Source of the DNA: Dawidia soli
GTDB taxonomy: Bacteria; Bacteroidota; Bacteroidia; Cytophagales; Cyclobacteriaceae
NCBI RefSeq assembly: GCF_018598185.1
Contig: NZ_JAHESC010000013.1
Coordinates: 87,166-151,165 of the forward strand
Direction of reading: 5' to 3'
DNA length: 64,000 nucleotides
Below, piece after piece: positions 37,045-45,776 of this stretch; the stretch's first letter is position 1; each line of letters starts with the position of its first letter. Below the pieces are notes generated by a model. The model had not been told where the DNA came from. It saw only the letters and a program-made list of their open reading frames with translations, and made no database searches. Made by a program: the position numbers and the translations under genes.

Positions 37045-37812
37045 ATGCGCCGCATCATCCAATACGTTCTATACGACATCCTCCGCACGCGGTTCATGCT
37101 GCTGTATACCGCGCTGCTGTTCATCAGCACGCTGGCCATGTTCCAGCTCGACAACGATCCGTCCAAAGTGGTCATGAGCCTGCTCAACATCGTGCTCATG
37201 GTCATCCCCCTGGTCGGCATCGTCTTCACCACCATCCATTTTTATAATTCCTACGAGTTCATCGAGCTCATGCTCGCCCAACCCGTCGACCGCAAAGTGA
37301 TCTTCCTGGGCGAATACATCGCAGTAGCCTGCTCGTTAAGCATCGCCTTCCTGCTCGGCTGCGGCCTCCCCATCCTCCTCTACGGCGCCACCCCCGCCGC
37401 CATCACCCTGCTGTGCTGCGGCACCGTGCTCACGCTGGTATTCGTCTCGCTCGCCTTCCTGGCCGCCGTCCTCACCCGCGACAAAGCCAAAGCCATCGGC
37501 GTAGCCCTCCTGTTCTGGTTTTATTTCTCCCTGATCTACGACGGCTTCTTATTATGGTTCGTCTACGCCTTCAGCGACTACCCCCTCGAAAAGGTCACCC
37601 TCGCCCTCATCGCCCTCAACCCCGTCGACCTCGCCCGCGTCATCATGCTCCTCCAGCTGGACATCTCCGCCCTCATGGGCTACACCGGCGCCTTCTACAA
37701 ATCCTTCTTCGGCAGCCACACCGGCATACTCCTCTCCACCACGCTATTAGCCGTATGGATCGCCCTCCCCTGCTACCTGTCATTACACATCTTCAGTAAA
37801 AAAGATTTATAG
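37045..37812 (+). CDS. nosY: NosY ABC transporter membrane subunit
   Basis: 255 residues with six membrane helices (FMLLYTALLFISTLAMF; VMSLLNIVLMVIPLVGIVF; ACSLSIAFLLGCGLPILLY; AITLLCCGTVLTLVFVSLAF; GVALLFWFYFSLIYDGFLLW; GILLSTTLLAVWIALPCYL). Partner of NosF, last gene of the nos operon. The STN or fused c-type domains of other NosY-like proteins are absent. The multi-hairpin repeat at 37845 follows directly. Confidence 0.93.
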   Translation: MRRIIQYVLYDILRTRFMLLYTALLFISTLAMFQLDNDPSKVVMSLLNIVLMVIPLVGIVFTTIHFYNSYEFIELMLAQPVDRKVIFLGEYIAVACSLSIAFLLGCGLPILLYGATPAAITLLCCGTVLTLVFVSLAFLAAVLTRDKAKAIGVALLFWFYFSLIYDGFLLWFVYAFSDYPLEKVTLALIALNPVDLARVIMLLQLDISALMGYTGAFYKSFFGSHTGILLSTTLLAVWIALPCYLSLHIFSKKDL

Positions 37813-37844
37813 GAAGAATCAGCGCGAGAGCAAAAAAAAATTCT

Positions 37845-37915
37845 GGCGCCGGTATCTGACCGGTGCCTCGTACTGTGTCCGACTACTGGCGGATGGGGGC
37901 GGTCTCCCGACCGCC
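37845..37915. repeat. Multi-hairpin intergenic repeat, copy B
   Basis: Two hairpins: GGCGCCGGT/ACCGGTGCC with loop ATCTG (37845-37867) and GGCGGTC/GACCGCC with loop TCCC (37898-37915). The first hairpin of the full element is missing. Between two convergent genes, with the last stem only 6 bases before the stop at 37921. Confidence 0.65.
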
Positions 37916-37920
37916 TTGAT

Positions 37921-38535
37921 TCAAAACCGGATCTTATGATCGAGCAACGACAACTTCTTCTCCTTCTCCATTTTCTTCACCGTTCTGATCACCGTCTCCA
38001 CCCGCAGCCCGGTCATGTCGGCCAACTGCTGCCGTGTATACGGAATAATCACGCCAGCATCGCGCCCCGTAGCATTCTTGGATTTATAGTGCTTCAATAG
38101 CGAAAGGATCCTATGCTCCGGCTCATAACTGGAGATCTCCGACAACACCATAGACTTATACCGCAGCCGCTCACACAACACCCCGTCCATTTTCAGGTGC
38201 AGGTCAAAATTTTCTTTGAGCATCTGGAAAAAATAATCCGCCGGCAGCTTCCACACCTGCGAAGGCTCGAGCGCCGCCACATTCCCGGGGTACGGAAACT
38301 TACCGATCAGCGCCGGCTCGCCAAAGCTTTCTCCCGCGCAAAAAATTCCCTGGATAAACTCCTGCCCCTGGGGGTTCACAATAAACATCTTCACCGCGCC
38401 GCGTTCCACCTGCAAGTAGTCCGTCGCCGCATCCCCCTCACACACCAGCATCTGATCCTTCCGAACCGACACCAGCTTCGCATGATACTGCATCAATATC
38501 TTCTCAGGAAACACTCTTCTTTTTCGTTTACCCAT
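37921..38535 (-). CDS. Crp/Fnr family regulator of the low-oxygen/N-oxide genes
   Basis: About 204 residues from Met 38535 (MGKRKRRVFPEKILMQY); a longer frame upstream adds 12 codons. A cNMP-binding-like beta-roll (residues about 20-130; GDAATDYLQVERGAVKMFI, GQEFIQGIFCAGESFGEP) is followed by the winged helix with TRQQLADMTGLRVETVIRTV. The recognition helix keeps the R-x-E-T-x-x-R pattern of Fnr/Crp (the usual Ser is Ile), fitting TGA-N6-TCA sites. The FNR-type N-terminal Cys cluster is absent, so it may sense NO through heme, as DNR/NnrR proteins do. Seven matching operators lie in this window. Confidence 0.88.
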   Translation of the reverse strand: MGKRKRRVFPEKILMQYHAKLVSVRKDQMLVCEGDAATDYLQVERGAVKMFIVNPQGQEFIQGIFCAGESFGEPALIGKFPYPGNVAALEPSQVWKLPADYFFQMLKENFDLHLKMDGVLCERLRYKSMVLSEISSYEPEHRILSLLKHYKSKNATGRDAGVIIPYTRQQLADMTGLRVETVIRTVKKMEKEKKLSLLDHKIRF

Positions 38536-38642
38536 AAAGCTAACAGTAAAGCATGTGTCTAATCCTGACATCCATCACCCCACCCACTGACATATTACTC
38601 CCATCGCAGCATTGCGCGCACAGCGCACAATACCCAAGGGGT

Positions 38643-38760
38643 TGTAGGGGCAACGCCCCTACACACCAGCGTCTGGTTCAAGTCTTAGCCCCGTCTCGGG
38701 GCGGAGACTTGGACCCAGCATGGCGGGGGGTCTATGACCCCCCAACGGTACCGTCGTAAC
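38643..38760. repeat. Multi-hairpin intergenic repeat, copy C
   Basis: Hairpin 1 TGTAGGGGC/GCCCCTACA (38643-38663). Hairpin 2 CAAGTCT/AGACTTG enclosing GCCCCG/CGGGGC (38679-38711). Hairpin 3 GGGGGGTC/GACCCCCC with loop TAT (38725-38743). A tail ACGGTACCGTCGTAACC follows. Stems differ from copies A, B, D and E but the order of hairpins is the same. Confidence 0.7.
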
Positions 38761-38804
38761 CCGTGCCCACTACATCGCTCACCTGCCAACGTCTTACCCA
38801 TACC

Positions 38805-39539
38805 TCACACCCACGCCCTCTTAAACCTTTCAAACAAAATATTATTCTCCAAATGAATATGCCTCATCAAATCCTCATCAAACTCCCGCAGCCGTTGAAA
38901 CGTAATCCGAAACGTCGCACACGCAAACTCCGGCGGCGTATAATTCGCCGACAGCGCCCGGATCTGCTTGATCAGATTCCCGGCCGCCTCATGCTCATCC
39001 TCCATGGCCGCGATCGGCGCCTGCAGCATCCGCTCGATCGGATGTTGATGCTCCGGCACTGCCTCCGCCTCCTCCAGCCGCTTGATCGTCGGAAACAAGA
39101 TCAGCTCCTCCTTCTCCATATGCGCCGACAGCTCCTCCGCCAGCGCCAGGAACGCCTCCCGGATCGGGATCAGCGCAGGCGTATCATGCCCATGCCGCTC
39201 GCACACCCGCTCCGTCAGGGCGTCCAGCTCCGGTATAGCATGGCGCACATACGCATGGTGCTGCTGCACGATAAAGTCCGCCAGCAACGCAGACCCCCAC
39301 GTCTCCGGCCGCAGCACCTGTCCACCCGCCGACGGCGCCGCCTGCCGGATCTCCGCCGCGATCATCACCGGGTCCAACCCCACGCGCACACACGCCTCTT
39401 CCAAACTGCGGTGTCCCCCACAGCAATAGTCAATATTATACTTTGTAAACACCGACAAAGCCCCCGGGTGATCGATCGCCCATTGCGCCACCGTCGGCAC
39501 CCCGCCTTCCGCAGCCATAGATTGAATATTCATAAGCAT
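38805..39539 (-). CDS. Iron-sulfur cluster repair di-iron protein (RIC/ScdA/YtfE)
   Basis: 244 residues (starts at 39539 or 39533). The DUF542 domain has the canonical YNIDYCCGGHRSLEEAC. The hemerythrin-like bundle carries HHAYVRHAIPELDAL, the ELSAHMEKEELILFP segment, EDEHEAAGNLIKQI and HIHLENNILFERF, giving the di-iron His/Glu ligands. RIC proteins repair iron-sulfur clusters damaged by nitric oxide. Unlike the copy at 25410 it keeps all key residues. An exact -7 box and a Crp/Fnr-type operator lie upstream. Confidence 0.93.
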   Translation of the reverse strand: MLMNIQSMAAEGGVPTVAQWAIDHPGALSVFTKYNIDYCCGGHRSLEEACVRVGLDPVMIAAEIRQAAPSAGGQVLRPETWGSALLADFIVQQHHAYVRHAIPELDALTERVCERHGHDTPALIPIREAFLALAEELSAHMEKEELILFPTIKRLEEAEAVPEHQHPIERMLQAPIAAMEDEHEAAGNLIKQIRALSANYTPPEFACATFRITFQRLREFDEDLMRHIHLENNILFERFKRAWV

Positions 39540-39553
39540 TTTTAGTTATACAC

Positions 39554-39561
39554 CAAAAATA
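39554..39561 (-). promoter_or_regulatory. -7 promoter box of the ric gene
   Basis: TATTTTTG read on the minus strand, exact TAnnTTTG, 33 bp from the operator centre. Confidence 0.75.
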
Positions 39562-39583
39562 CCCGCAGCCCCCCCGTGCCCCT

Positions 39584-39597
39584 ATGACCTCAATCAT
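39584..39597. promoter_or_regulatory. Crp/Fnr-type operator of the ric gene
   Basis: ATGACCTCAATCAT, TGA-N6-TCA, 45 bases before the start codon of the minus-strand ric gene. Confidence 0.75.
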
Positions 39598-39631
39598 ACA
39601 ACTCATAAAACTTTGCCGGCATCCTCAAGAT

Positions 39632-39724
39632 CTGGCGCCGGTGTTGCGCCCAGCGAAGCGCAGGCGTGTCACCGGTGCCCAGTATGGTGGCGGTCTCCCG
39701 ACCGCCTTACGGTAACGTCGTAAC
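39632..39724. repeat. Multi-hairpin intergenic repeat, copy D
   Basis: Hairpin GGCGCCGGTG/CACCGGTGCC (39634-39679) encloses a GCGCC/GGCGT stem with loop AGCGAAGCG. A CCAGTATGG linker leads to GGCGGTC/GACCGCC with loop TCCC (39689-39706), then a TTACGGTAACGTCGTAACC tail. Shares the loop of copy A, the linker of copies C and E, and the tail of copy C. Confidence 0.7.
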
Positions 39725-39940
39725 CTGCATTACCATACAAGAACACAGCCCACGCCGACACCAAGCCCAAGGCCCATCCTCAAAACTATACTCTTCCCCA
39801 ATATTCCATTTCACTATCAGCCACTTTCATTTCACTATCAGCCACCCCGATACTTTTTTGGGGAAACCTTAAAAATCCGTGCCCTAAAAATTGTAGAAGG
39901 CCCTCTATATACGTTATATTATATACTATTCCCCCCACCC

Positions 39941-40834
39941 ATGAAAAAGGATGACATCACGACCCTCAAAATTCCGTCTCCTGATTCCGGGACGGAGTTA
40001 GAAGTTGCCTTCCTCCGCTTCGCGCAGGACCAGGCACAAAAGATCCGTTTCCGTTTCCCCGCGTTCGCCGGCATCATCGTCAACCACGCCGGCTACCTTA
40101 CCCTCGACCAGGGCATCCACACCACCGCCATCCTCGAAGGCACCTACCAGCTGCTCCACACCCTCGGCGGCTGGGCAACCATCACCCTGGGCGCCGGTAG
40201 TCATAGTATACTCTTCATCACCATCCCCGCCGACTTCCTCACCCCCTTCGAGTCCACCTACCCCGACGCCGTCCTCGACTTCCGCAACGCCATCGTGAAC
40301 AGCAAACCCTACCGCGCCTTCACCGAGCCCCGCCCCCTGCCCACCGGCATGAAAAACATTGCCACCATGCTCTTCACCATGCGCCTGCCCGACGACCAAA
40401 GCCGCACCCCCTTCCTGTGCCAGCTGGTCACCTCGCTCATCATGCTGCACCTGCACCAGGTCCCCCGCAAGTTCAAGCTCACCCCACCCAAACCGCCGCC
40501 ACATACCGACACCGTGGCCCTCGCCGCCCACGAGCTCCTCACCGCCCAATACGACCGCCCCTGGACCGTCGACCTCCTCGCCGACACCCTCGGCGTCCGC
40601 AAACGCAACCTCGCCTTCCGCTTCAAGACGGCATTCAACACCACCCCCATGCAGTACCTCGCCGACGTCCGCCTCACCACCGCCTACAAAATGCTCATGT
40701 CCACCGACACCTCCATCGCGGTTGTCGCCAAACGCGTCGGCTATAAATTCAGCAATGACTTCACCCGCGCTTTCCATAAGAAGTTCGGCCACCCGCCCAT
40801 CCAGGCCAAGCAACGTTTTTTCCCGAATTCGTAA
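39941..40834 (+). CDS. AraC family transcriptional regulator
   Basis: 297 residues. The C-terminal 100 residues form an AraC-type double helix-turn-helix (WTVDLLADTLGVRKRNLAFR, TAYKMLMSTDTSIAVVAKRVG, then FSNDFTRAFHKKFGHPPIQA). The N-terminal 190 residues are probably a sensing domain, with no clear family. It is divergent from the ric gene and is the last GC-rich gene before the AT-rich island; no target can be named, although the island next door is possible. Confidence 0.87.
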   Translation: MKKDDITTLKIPSPDSGTELEVAFLRFAQDQAQKIRFRFPAFAGIIVNHAGYLTLDQGIHTTAILEGTYQLLHTLGGWATITLGAGSHSILFITIPADFLTPFESTYPDAVLDFRNAIVNSKPYRAFTEPRPLPTGMKNIATMLFTMRLPDDQSRTPFLCQLVTSLIMLHLHQVPRKFKLTPPKPPPHTDTVALAAHELLTAQYDRPWTVDLLADTLGVRKRNLAFRFKTAFNTTPMQYLADVRLTTAYKMLMSTDTSIAVVAKRVGYKFSNDFTRAFHKKFGHPPIQAKQRFFPNS

Positions 40835-41132
40835 ACCCTCTTAGCTATAAAAAGACTCCGTCAAAGATAATATCCCTACCCCTTCTGCTAGGCCGATTGT
40901 ATGATCTTTACTCTTGCTAAGCCGATAGCCCGAGTGATCAGTAACTACCGGCCGAGTCTTTACATACACAACAATTCCCGCGAAGCCCGAGGCCTGGTTC
41001 ACTGTTATATCTATCTACCGGTGACTAACAACACGCAGTGCCGCCAGGTCTCTACGCTTCGTTTTGCAGTTAGACCGATATGCCCCAAACCGAAAACCTT
41101 CAACGGAATCGATGCGCTAAAATTATGAACGT
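40835..41132. promoter_or_regulatory. Intergenic region before the LanKC-like gene
   Basis: Base composition falls toward AT here. A 75-codon plus-strand ORF (40901-41128) looks spurious. A 12-codon ORF at 41125 (MNVCMHRTLYR) overlaps the LanKC start and could influence its translation. The LanKC promoter must lie here, but no exact -7 box was found. Confidence 0.35.
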
Positions 41133-43682
41133 ATGTATGCACAGAACACTATATCGTTAACACAGATCAACAAGAATGACTTCGGCCGATTGCTTCGGTT
41201 GAAGAATATTAAGTTTAAGGAAGCTGACCAGTATTATTATCAGGTGGGGACAGTTAAGCATACAGAAGGATGGGTCTTGCATGTTTCAGTTATTAAGAAT
41301 CAGATAACCTCCCTGCTGAATACCGTGCTTCCGCTGCTTATTAAAGAGAAAATAGCATTCAAGATCGTTCGCGATGTAAACATAGCGTCTACAATGAATG
41401 ATGGACTTCTGGGAAACATACAAATCGGAAAAATTCTATGCCTGTATCCAGAAAACAAAGACAAGGCTAACGATCTCGTACAAGCGCTTATAACATTGAC
41501 CCTTCCATTTACAGGGCCCGCTGTCTCAACAGATGCCAAACTTAGCGGAAATGTATACGCTAATTATGAATATCTAACACCTGGAACGCATGAACTTCCC
41601 GTTCCGTTTCGAATGCCAAAAGGACAACAATGGTGTTTCCAGAAAATTGCACAGCCCGCCGCAAGCGCTTCAAATATCATCCATAGTTCGTACCTAATCC
41701 GTGAAGTACTAAAGACAGACACCAAAGGAAACGTACTAAAGACGTTATGGCTTAACGGGTTTTGGTTCAAAAACTGCATCCTAAAAGAAGGGTTACACGA
41801 TATGCTCAGCGATAATCATGGTCGGGATATGAGAGATCGGCTACGCTGGCAATTTACGCTTCAACAGAATCTACAGAAGCATCTAAGAGTCCCAAAACCA
41901 TACGAGCTGTTTGAAGAAAAAGGCAACGTGTATATCTCTATGGAGATAATTAAGGGAAAACTGTTACAAGAGGTAATCAGCATTGTGAATGAGAATGTCA
42001 TCTGGCCCGCACTTACGCTGGATAAAAAGAACCTCCTATTGAACTATTTAATTCAGCTATTAAACACAGTCAACATATTACATAACGTTGGCATCATTCA
42101 CCGAGACATTTCTCCAACAAACTTCATGATTGACCGAAATAACAACCTAATCATGATTGACTTTGAACTGGCATATGACTATAAAAGGGCCGTACCATCT
42201 CCACCATTTGATGCGGGAATTAATTGCTTCACGTCGCCAGAAAGATCCCCTGAAAGGGAACCCACAATACAAGAAGACGTCTATAGTCTAGGAGCAATGA
42301 TGTTCTTATTCTTCACGAATATGACCCCCAAACACAGTTCGGATTCAAATCATTTAGCTGAAAACCTAAATTACCTAATCGGCGATGCACAAATCGTACA
42401 GCTTATTATAAAATGCTTGGACACAAATCCTAACGAAAGACCGTCGCTCAATACCATAGTAACACAAATAAAAGAATATCAAAACAACCTAAAAGCGTCA
42501 CAAAATATCCGGCATCCAGAAAATAGGAGACCAAGTGAAATACAAATAAATCATCTTATTACAGATAGTCTCCGTGCACTCAGCACACCTCTATTCACGG
42601 GATCAGACAAAATATGGCATTCGAGCATTATCGAAAATGGCAAACAAATTCAGCCGGGGATCTATTCTGGAATTAGTGGAGTTCTCTACACACTAGCAAT
42701 CGCCAAAAAAGAAGAAATTTCTGTAAAGAGTTTGTCATCAATCTATAGTGAGAATTATCGTTACCTAACATCTAAATATCTATCCCAAAATGGGTTAAAA
42801 AGACCCAGTGGCCTGTTTACCGGTACGGCCGGAGTCGCATTATATCTATCCAAAGGAATGGAAAGCAAACTAACTCCTTCCACATCAGAGAACCGAGCAA
42901 TCATAAGAGACTATCTGGACTGCTTATCGCTTGATGCAAATCTGGCCACAGGGGCAGCAGGAAACGGAATAGCTGCCTTACAGTGTGATCAATTCCTAGA
43001 CGAACAGATGCTAAAAAAAGCACTTCAAGATTGCCTTAATATCCTGATCAAAACGCAACAATACGATGGCTCCTGGATAAATAACGGAGAAAAAAAAACA
43101 GGATTTTCAGAAGGTGTTGCCGGGATAATAATTTTCCTACTTGAATACTATCATCGCTACAAAGATGAGGAGTCTAAGGCATCCGCCACAAAAGCGCTAA
43201 ACTGGCTTTGTAAAAAAATGGCAAGGCAAAATGGCAACCCCATCTGGCCGATCAGTGACAAAAGAAGAAACGCAAGTCCGTGGTTAACCGATGGATTTAG
43301 CGGCATCGCGCTATGCATGATCCGCGCCTACAAAATACTACAAGATGACCGCTACAAAAACCTGGTAGAGGGAACACTGCGCAACATCCCATTCTACCTT
43401 GTAGTCAACAATCTAAGCATTGCAAAGGGAATCTGCGGAATTGGTCAGGTATATCTGGAGGCGGCAGAAATATTCAACAATAACGAATGGCGTGAACGTG
43501 CCGACTGGATTGCTCAGGTAATTATCCGTAGCGGCTATTCGCAAGCCGACGGGTCGCGCTATTGGGCGGTCGATAGCGCCAAATCGGTGAGTGCAGACCT
43601 AATGACAGGAAACTGCGGCGTGATACATTTTCTAATGCGCTATCTGTATCCCGGCAAAATCAGTTTTCCACTATTACCATAA
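41133..43682 (+). CDS. LanKC-like class III lanthipeptide synthetase (lyase-kinase-cyclase)
   Basis: 849 residues in three parts. An N-terminal LanKC lyase-like domain (about 1-220; YYQVGTVKHTEGWVLHVSVI, KIAFKIVRD, IGKILCLYPENK, SGNVYANYEYL). A Ser/Thr kinase domain (about 225-460) with catalytic IIHRDISPTNFMI near residue 322 and DFE instead of DFG near 342. A LanC-like toroid (about 495-849) with repeated GxxG helices (YSGISGVLYTL, LFTGTAGVALYL, TGAAGNGIAAL, FSEGVAGIIIFL, DGFSGIALC, TGNCGVIHFL). The zinc-ligand motifs are missing: WC is W-L (SPWLTDGFSG) and CHG is AKG (SIAKGICGIG), as in class III enzymes. In known systems such enzymes dehydrate Ser/Thr and form (methyl)lanthionine. Putative substrates are the peptide genes 45441 onward. 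Confidence 0.85.
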   Translation: MYAQNTISLTQINKNDFGRLLRLKNIKFKEADQYYYQVGTVKHTEGWVLHVSVIKNQITSLLNTVLPLLIKEKIAFKIVRDVNIASTMNDGLLGNIQIGKILCLYPENKDKANDLVQALITLTLPFTGPAVSTDAKLSGNVYANYEYLTPGTHELPVPFRMPKGQQWCFQKIAQPAASASNIIHSSYLIREVLKTDTKGNVLKTLWLNGFWFKNCILKEGLHDMLSDNHGRDMRDRLRWQFTLQQNLQKHLRVPKPYELFEEKGNVYISMEIIKGKLLQEVISIVNENVIWPALTLDKKNLLLNYLIQLLNTVNILHNVGIIHRDISPTNFMIDRNNNLIMIDFELAYDYKRAVPSPPFDAGINCFTSPERSPEREPTIQEDVYSLGAMMFLFFTNMTPKHSSDSNHLAENLNYLIGDAQIVQLIIKCLDTNPNERPSLNTIVTQIKEYQNNLKASQNIRHPENRRPSEIQINHLITDSLRALSTPLFTGSDKIWHSSIIENGKQIQPGIYSGISGVLYTLAIAKKEEISVKSLSSIYSENYRYLTSKYLSQNGLKRPSGLFTGTAGVALYLSKGMESKLTPSTSENRAIIRDYLDCLSLDANLATGAAGNGIAALQCDQFLDEQMLKKALQDCLNILIKTQQYDGSWINNGEKKTGFSEGVAGIIIFLLEYYHRYKDEESKASATKALNWLCKKMARQNGNPIWPISDKRRNASPWLTDGFSGIALCMIRAYKILQDDRYKNLVEGTLRNIPFYLVVNNLSIAKGICGIGQVYLEAAEIFNNNEWRERADWIAQVIIRSGYSQADGSRYWAVDSAKSVSADLMTGNCGVIHFLMRYLYPGKISFPLLP

Positions 43683-43708
43683 CAACAGACCAAGATAAAC
43701 AGACACAT

Positions 43709-44161
43709 ATGAAAACCATAAAAATAACCAGGTCAATCATAATGGACATCATTTTAGTTCTCTACATGGTGCTATTCCTCTATGCAGCGCTCATGAAGCT
43801 TTTTGACTATCAAGTCTTTCAGGTCCAAATCAGCAGATCGCCCCTGATCATGAATTATGCCGCGACATTGGCATGGTTTGTCCCGTCAATCGAAATTATC
43901 GCTGCAATCCTCTTATTCATACCAAGGACACGACTGGTGGGGCTCTTTTTTGCCTTCTCTATCATGTTCGCATTTAGCGCCTACATTGGGTATATGCTAA
44001 TATTTAGCCCCTCCCTACCATGTTCATGTGGCGGAATTTTGAGCCATATGGGGTGGACCGAGCATTTGATCTTTAACATCTGCTTCACACTGTTAGCCGC
44101 GCTGGGAATCGGCTTACAAACAAAAACAACGAAATCAGCACCTCATGTTTCACTATCTTAA
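43709..44161 (+). CDS. MauE/DoxX-type membrane protein
   Basis: 150 residues with four membrane helices (IIMDIILVLYMVLFLYAAL; AATLAWFVPSIEIIAAILLF; LVGLFFAFSIMFAFSAYIGY; LIFNICFTLLAALGIGL). The loop after helix 3 has SLPCSCGGILSHMGW, the C-x-C motif of MauE-like proteins (methylamine-utilisation/DoxX superfamily) thought to aid disulfide or redox chemistry of exported partners. It lies 26 bases after the LanKC-like gene and 11 before the next gene, so all are one operon. The downstream Cys-rich peptides are the plausible partners. Confidence 0.82.
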   Translation: MKTIKITRSIIMDIILVLYMVLFLYAALMKLFDYQVFQVQISRSPLIMNYAATLAWFVPSIEIIAAILLFIPRTRLVGLFFAFSIMFAFSAYIGYMLIFSPSLPCSCGGILSHMGWTEHLIFNICFTLLAALGIGLQTKTTKSAPHVSLS

Positions 44162-44172
44162 AAGATAGAACA

Positions 44173-45264
44173 ATGAATCGAAAATATACATTAATAATGG
44201 CAGCTTGCATTTTATCGATATCTGCAATGCTATTCATACTGTATTCCTTCTCCCCGATAAATGAGGAAATATACAGAGGAAATTTTAATAGAAAGTTTCT
44301 AACAAACTATCCTTTAATCAAGGTAGCCGAGAAAAAACTGGATGCCGGCGATTTTTATATATCCGGAGTTACAAAAGAGCGCGTATATGTTACCAGTCGA
44401 TCAAGACCCTTTAACATTACAATAGCCGATAGTGATTTATCCAATCTCACAAAAAAGAGAATAACATTGACTGGAATAGATAGCCTCAAAGAACCCTATC
44501 AATTTAAAACCAACGTCGAACCACCGAATTTCACATTAACCAACGGGGTCATGGCACTAATCATGCAGGGTGACACTATTAACTGGACCGCTAAAAAAAT
44601 ATTCAAAGACACCATACCATACTACTTTGATGAAGCCATCCCAGCTTATAAAAATTCCTTCGCTCTTAGATCGTTAAGTACCCGATATAATGAGTTTGAC
44701 CTAGCAATAAGAAATCCAAATGATACACCAAGTTTCAAATTTAACCACACAATACTTGAAAAGCAGATCGACGGACAAATATGCATATCTGGAAACATGG
44801 TCTACAACAAACAAATAAATAAATCAATCTATGTTTACACATACCGAAATCAATATCTTATAATCGACGAAGACTTCAAAACAATAAACCGACTAAACAC
44901 GATAGATACATTCAAAACGGCACACCTCGACATCGGAAACTCAAAAGATGGAAGCACTAAAATGCTGGGGGGATCATCATTCGTTACGAACATAAAGAGT
45001 TGCTCATATGATAAATACCTTTTTATAAATTCCAACGTTCTGGCAAAAAATGAAGATCAAATCACCTTCCTTCAATCTAGTGTAATAGATATATATGACA
45101 TAGAAAAGGGGGAATATCTGAGTAGTTTCCATATACCAAACTACTTAAACAATCACCTTTCAGACTTTATGATCGTTGAGAATCACTTGACAGCGATATT
45201 CGGAAAGCATTTAGTGGTTTATGAACTCGACAAAACAATATATCCGGATCCAACCAAAATATAA
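44173..45264 (+). CDS. Membrane-anchored probable beta-propeller protein of the peptide cassette
   Basis: 363 residues. An N-terminal membrane helix or uncleaved signal (TLIMAACILSISAMLFILYS) precedes an extracytoplasmic domain made of repeated four-stranded blades with I-x-V-Y-D-I-E-K-G-E-Y-like turns, consistent with a six-bladed propeller of the kind often found near MauE in Bacteroidota. No catalytic residues are visible. Its 3' end appears to have been copied downstream: the stretch at 46838-46913 closely resembles 45119-45195. Function unknown; may bind or present the small peptides. Confidence 0.65.
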   Translation: MNRKYTLIMAACILSISAMLFILYSFSPINEEIYRGNFNRKFLTNYPLIKVAEKKLDAGDFYISGVTKERVYVTSRSRPFNITIADSDLSNLTKKRITLTGIDSLKEPYQFKTNVEPPNFTLTNGVMALIMQGDTINWTAKKIFKDTIPYYFDEAIPAYKNSFALRSLSTRYNEFDLAIRNPNDTPSFKFNHTILEKQIDGQICISGNMVYNKQINKSIYVYTYRNQYLIIDEDFKTINRLNTIDTFKTAHLDIGNSKDGSTKMLGGSSFVTNIKSCSYDKYLFINSNVLAKNEDQITFLQSSVIDIYDIEKGEYLSSFHIPNYLNNHLSDFMIVENHLTAIFGKHLVVYELDKTIYPDPTKI

Positions 45265-45440
45265 AATATAGCCATTAAAAGATAATCAAGCACCAAAGTC
45301 TCTCTCTATTGACAAAAGTCTGAATATTAGGTGTTAACCAGCAAGACAAGCAAACAAATAAACGTTAAAACTTTGAACTTAAATAGAACCCTCTTAGCCG
45401 TGTGATCGCGTAAAATCATCCACTTTAAACGTTAAAAATT

Positions 45441-45776
45441 ATGAACATCAAAAACGTAGTCCTCGGAATTGTCTCCCTGGTCCTTGCGACAGGAAGCGCC
45501 TTCGCATCGACATCTATGGCAACGCCGGAATTTATCAACGTACTCTATGTTGGAGACACCGATTGGGTTTGTACAAAAGTCCCTACCTGCTCACCCGGAA
45601 CGACTTTTGATTGTAGGGTACAAGTGCCAACGGTGAGCGGCCCAGTGGTTACAAATGTCTATGACAATAATACACCGCCTACAACTTGCTCTTTGCGAAG
45701 AAAAACAGACATTATAATAATTATTATAATTATTAAACCTAAGATAATTGCTGGTGCTCGCAATATCACGAGTTAA
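45441..45776 (+). CDS. Cys/Thr-rich exported peptide, copy 1 (putative RiPP-like precursor, DUF6520-like)
   Basis: 111 residues. Sec signal peptide MNIKNVVLGIVSLVLATGSA(FA) followed by a core with four Cys at VCTKVPTCSPGTTFDC and PPTTCSLRRK, many Thr/Ser, and the conserved tail KPKIIAGARNI. The layout resembles small secreted DUF6520-type proteins of Bacteroidota; that assignment is from memory of the pattern. Copy 1 also has an eight-Ile run encoded by an ATT/ATA microsatellite (about 45711-45735). If modified by the LanKC-like enzyme, Thr and Cys of the core are the expected sites. Intact reading frame. Confidence 0.72.
   Translation: MNIKNVVLGIVSLVLATGSAFASTSMATPEFINVLYVGDTDWVCTKVPTCSPGTTFDCRVQVPTVSGPVVTNVYDNNTPPTTCSLRRKTDIIIIIIIIKPKIIAGARNITS

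Noticed and set aside
40901..41128. 75-codon ORF before the LanKC-like gene
   Set aside because: No recognisable motif, no ribosome-binding site of note; probably non-coding leader.
41133..43682. Plain eukaryote-like Ser/Thr kinase for the LanKC-like gene
   Set aside because: The kinase is flanked by the LanKC N-domain and a LanC-like toroid, so a stand-alone signalling kinase does not fit.
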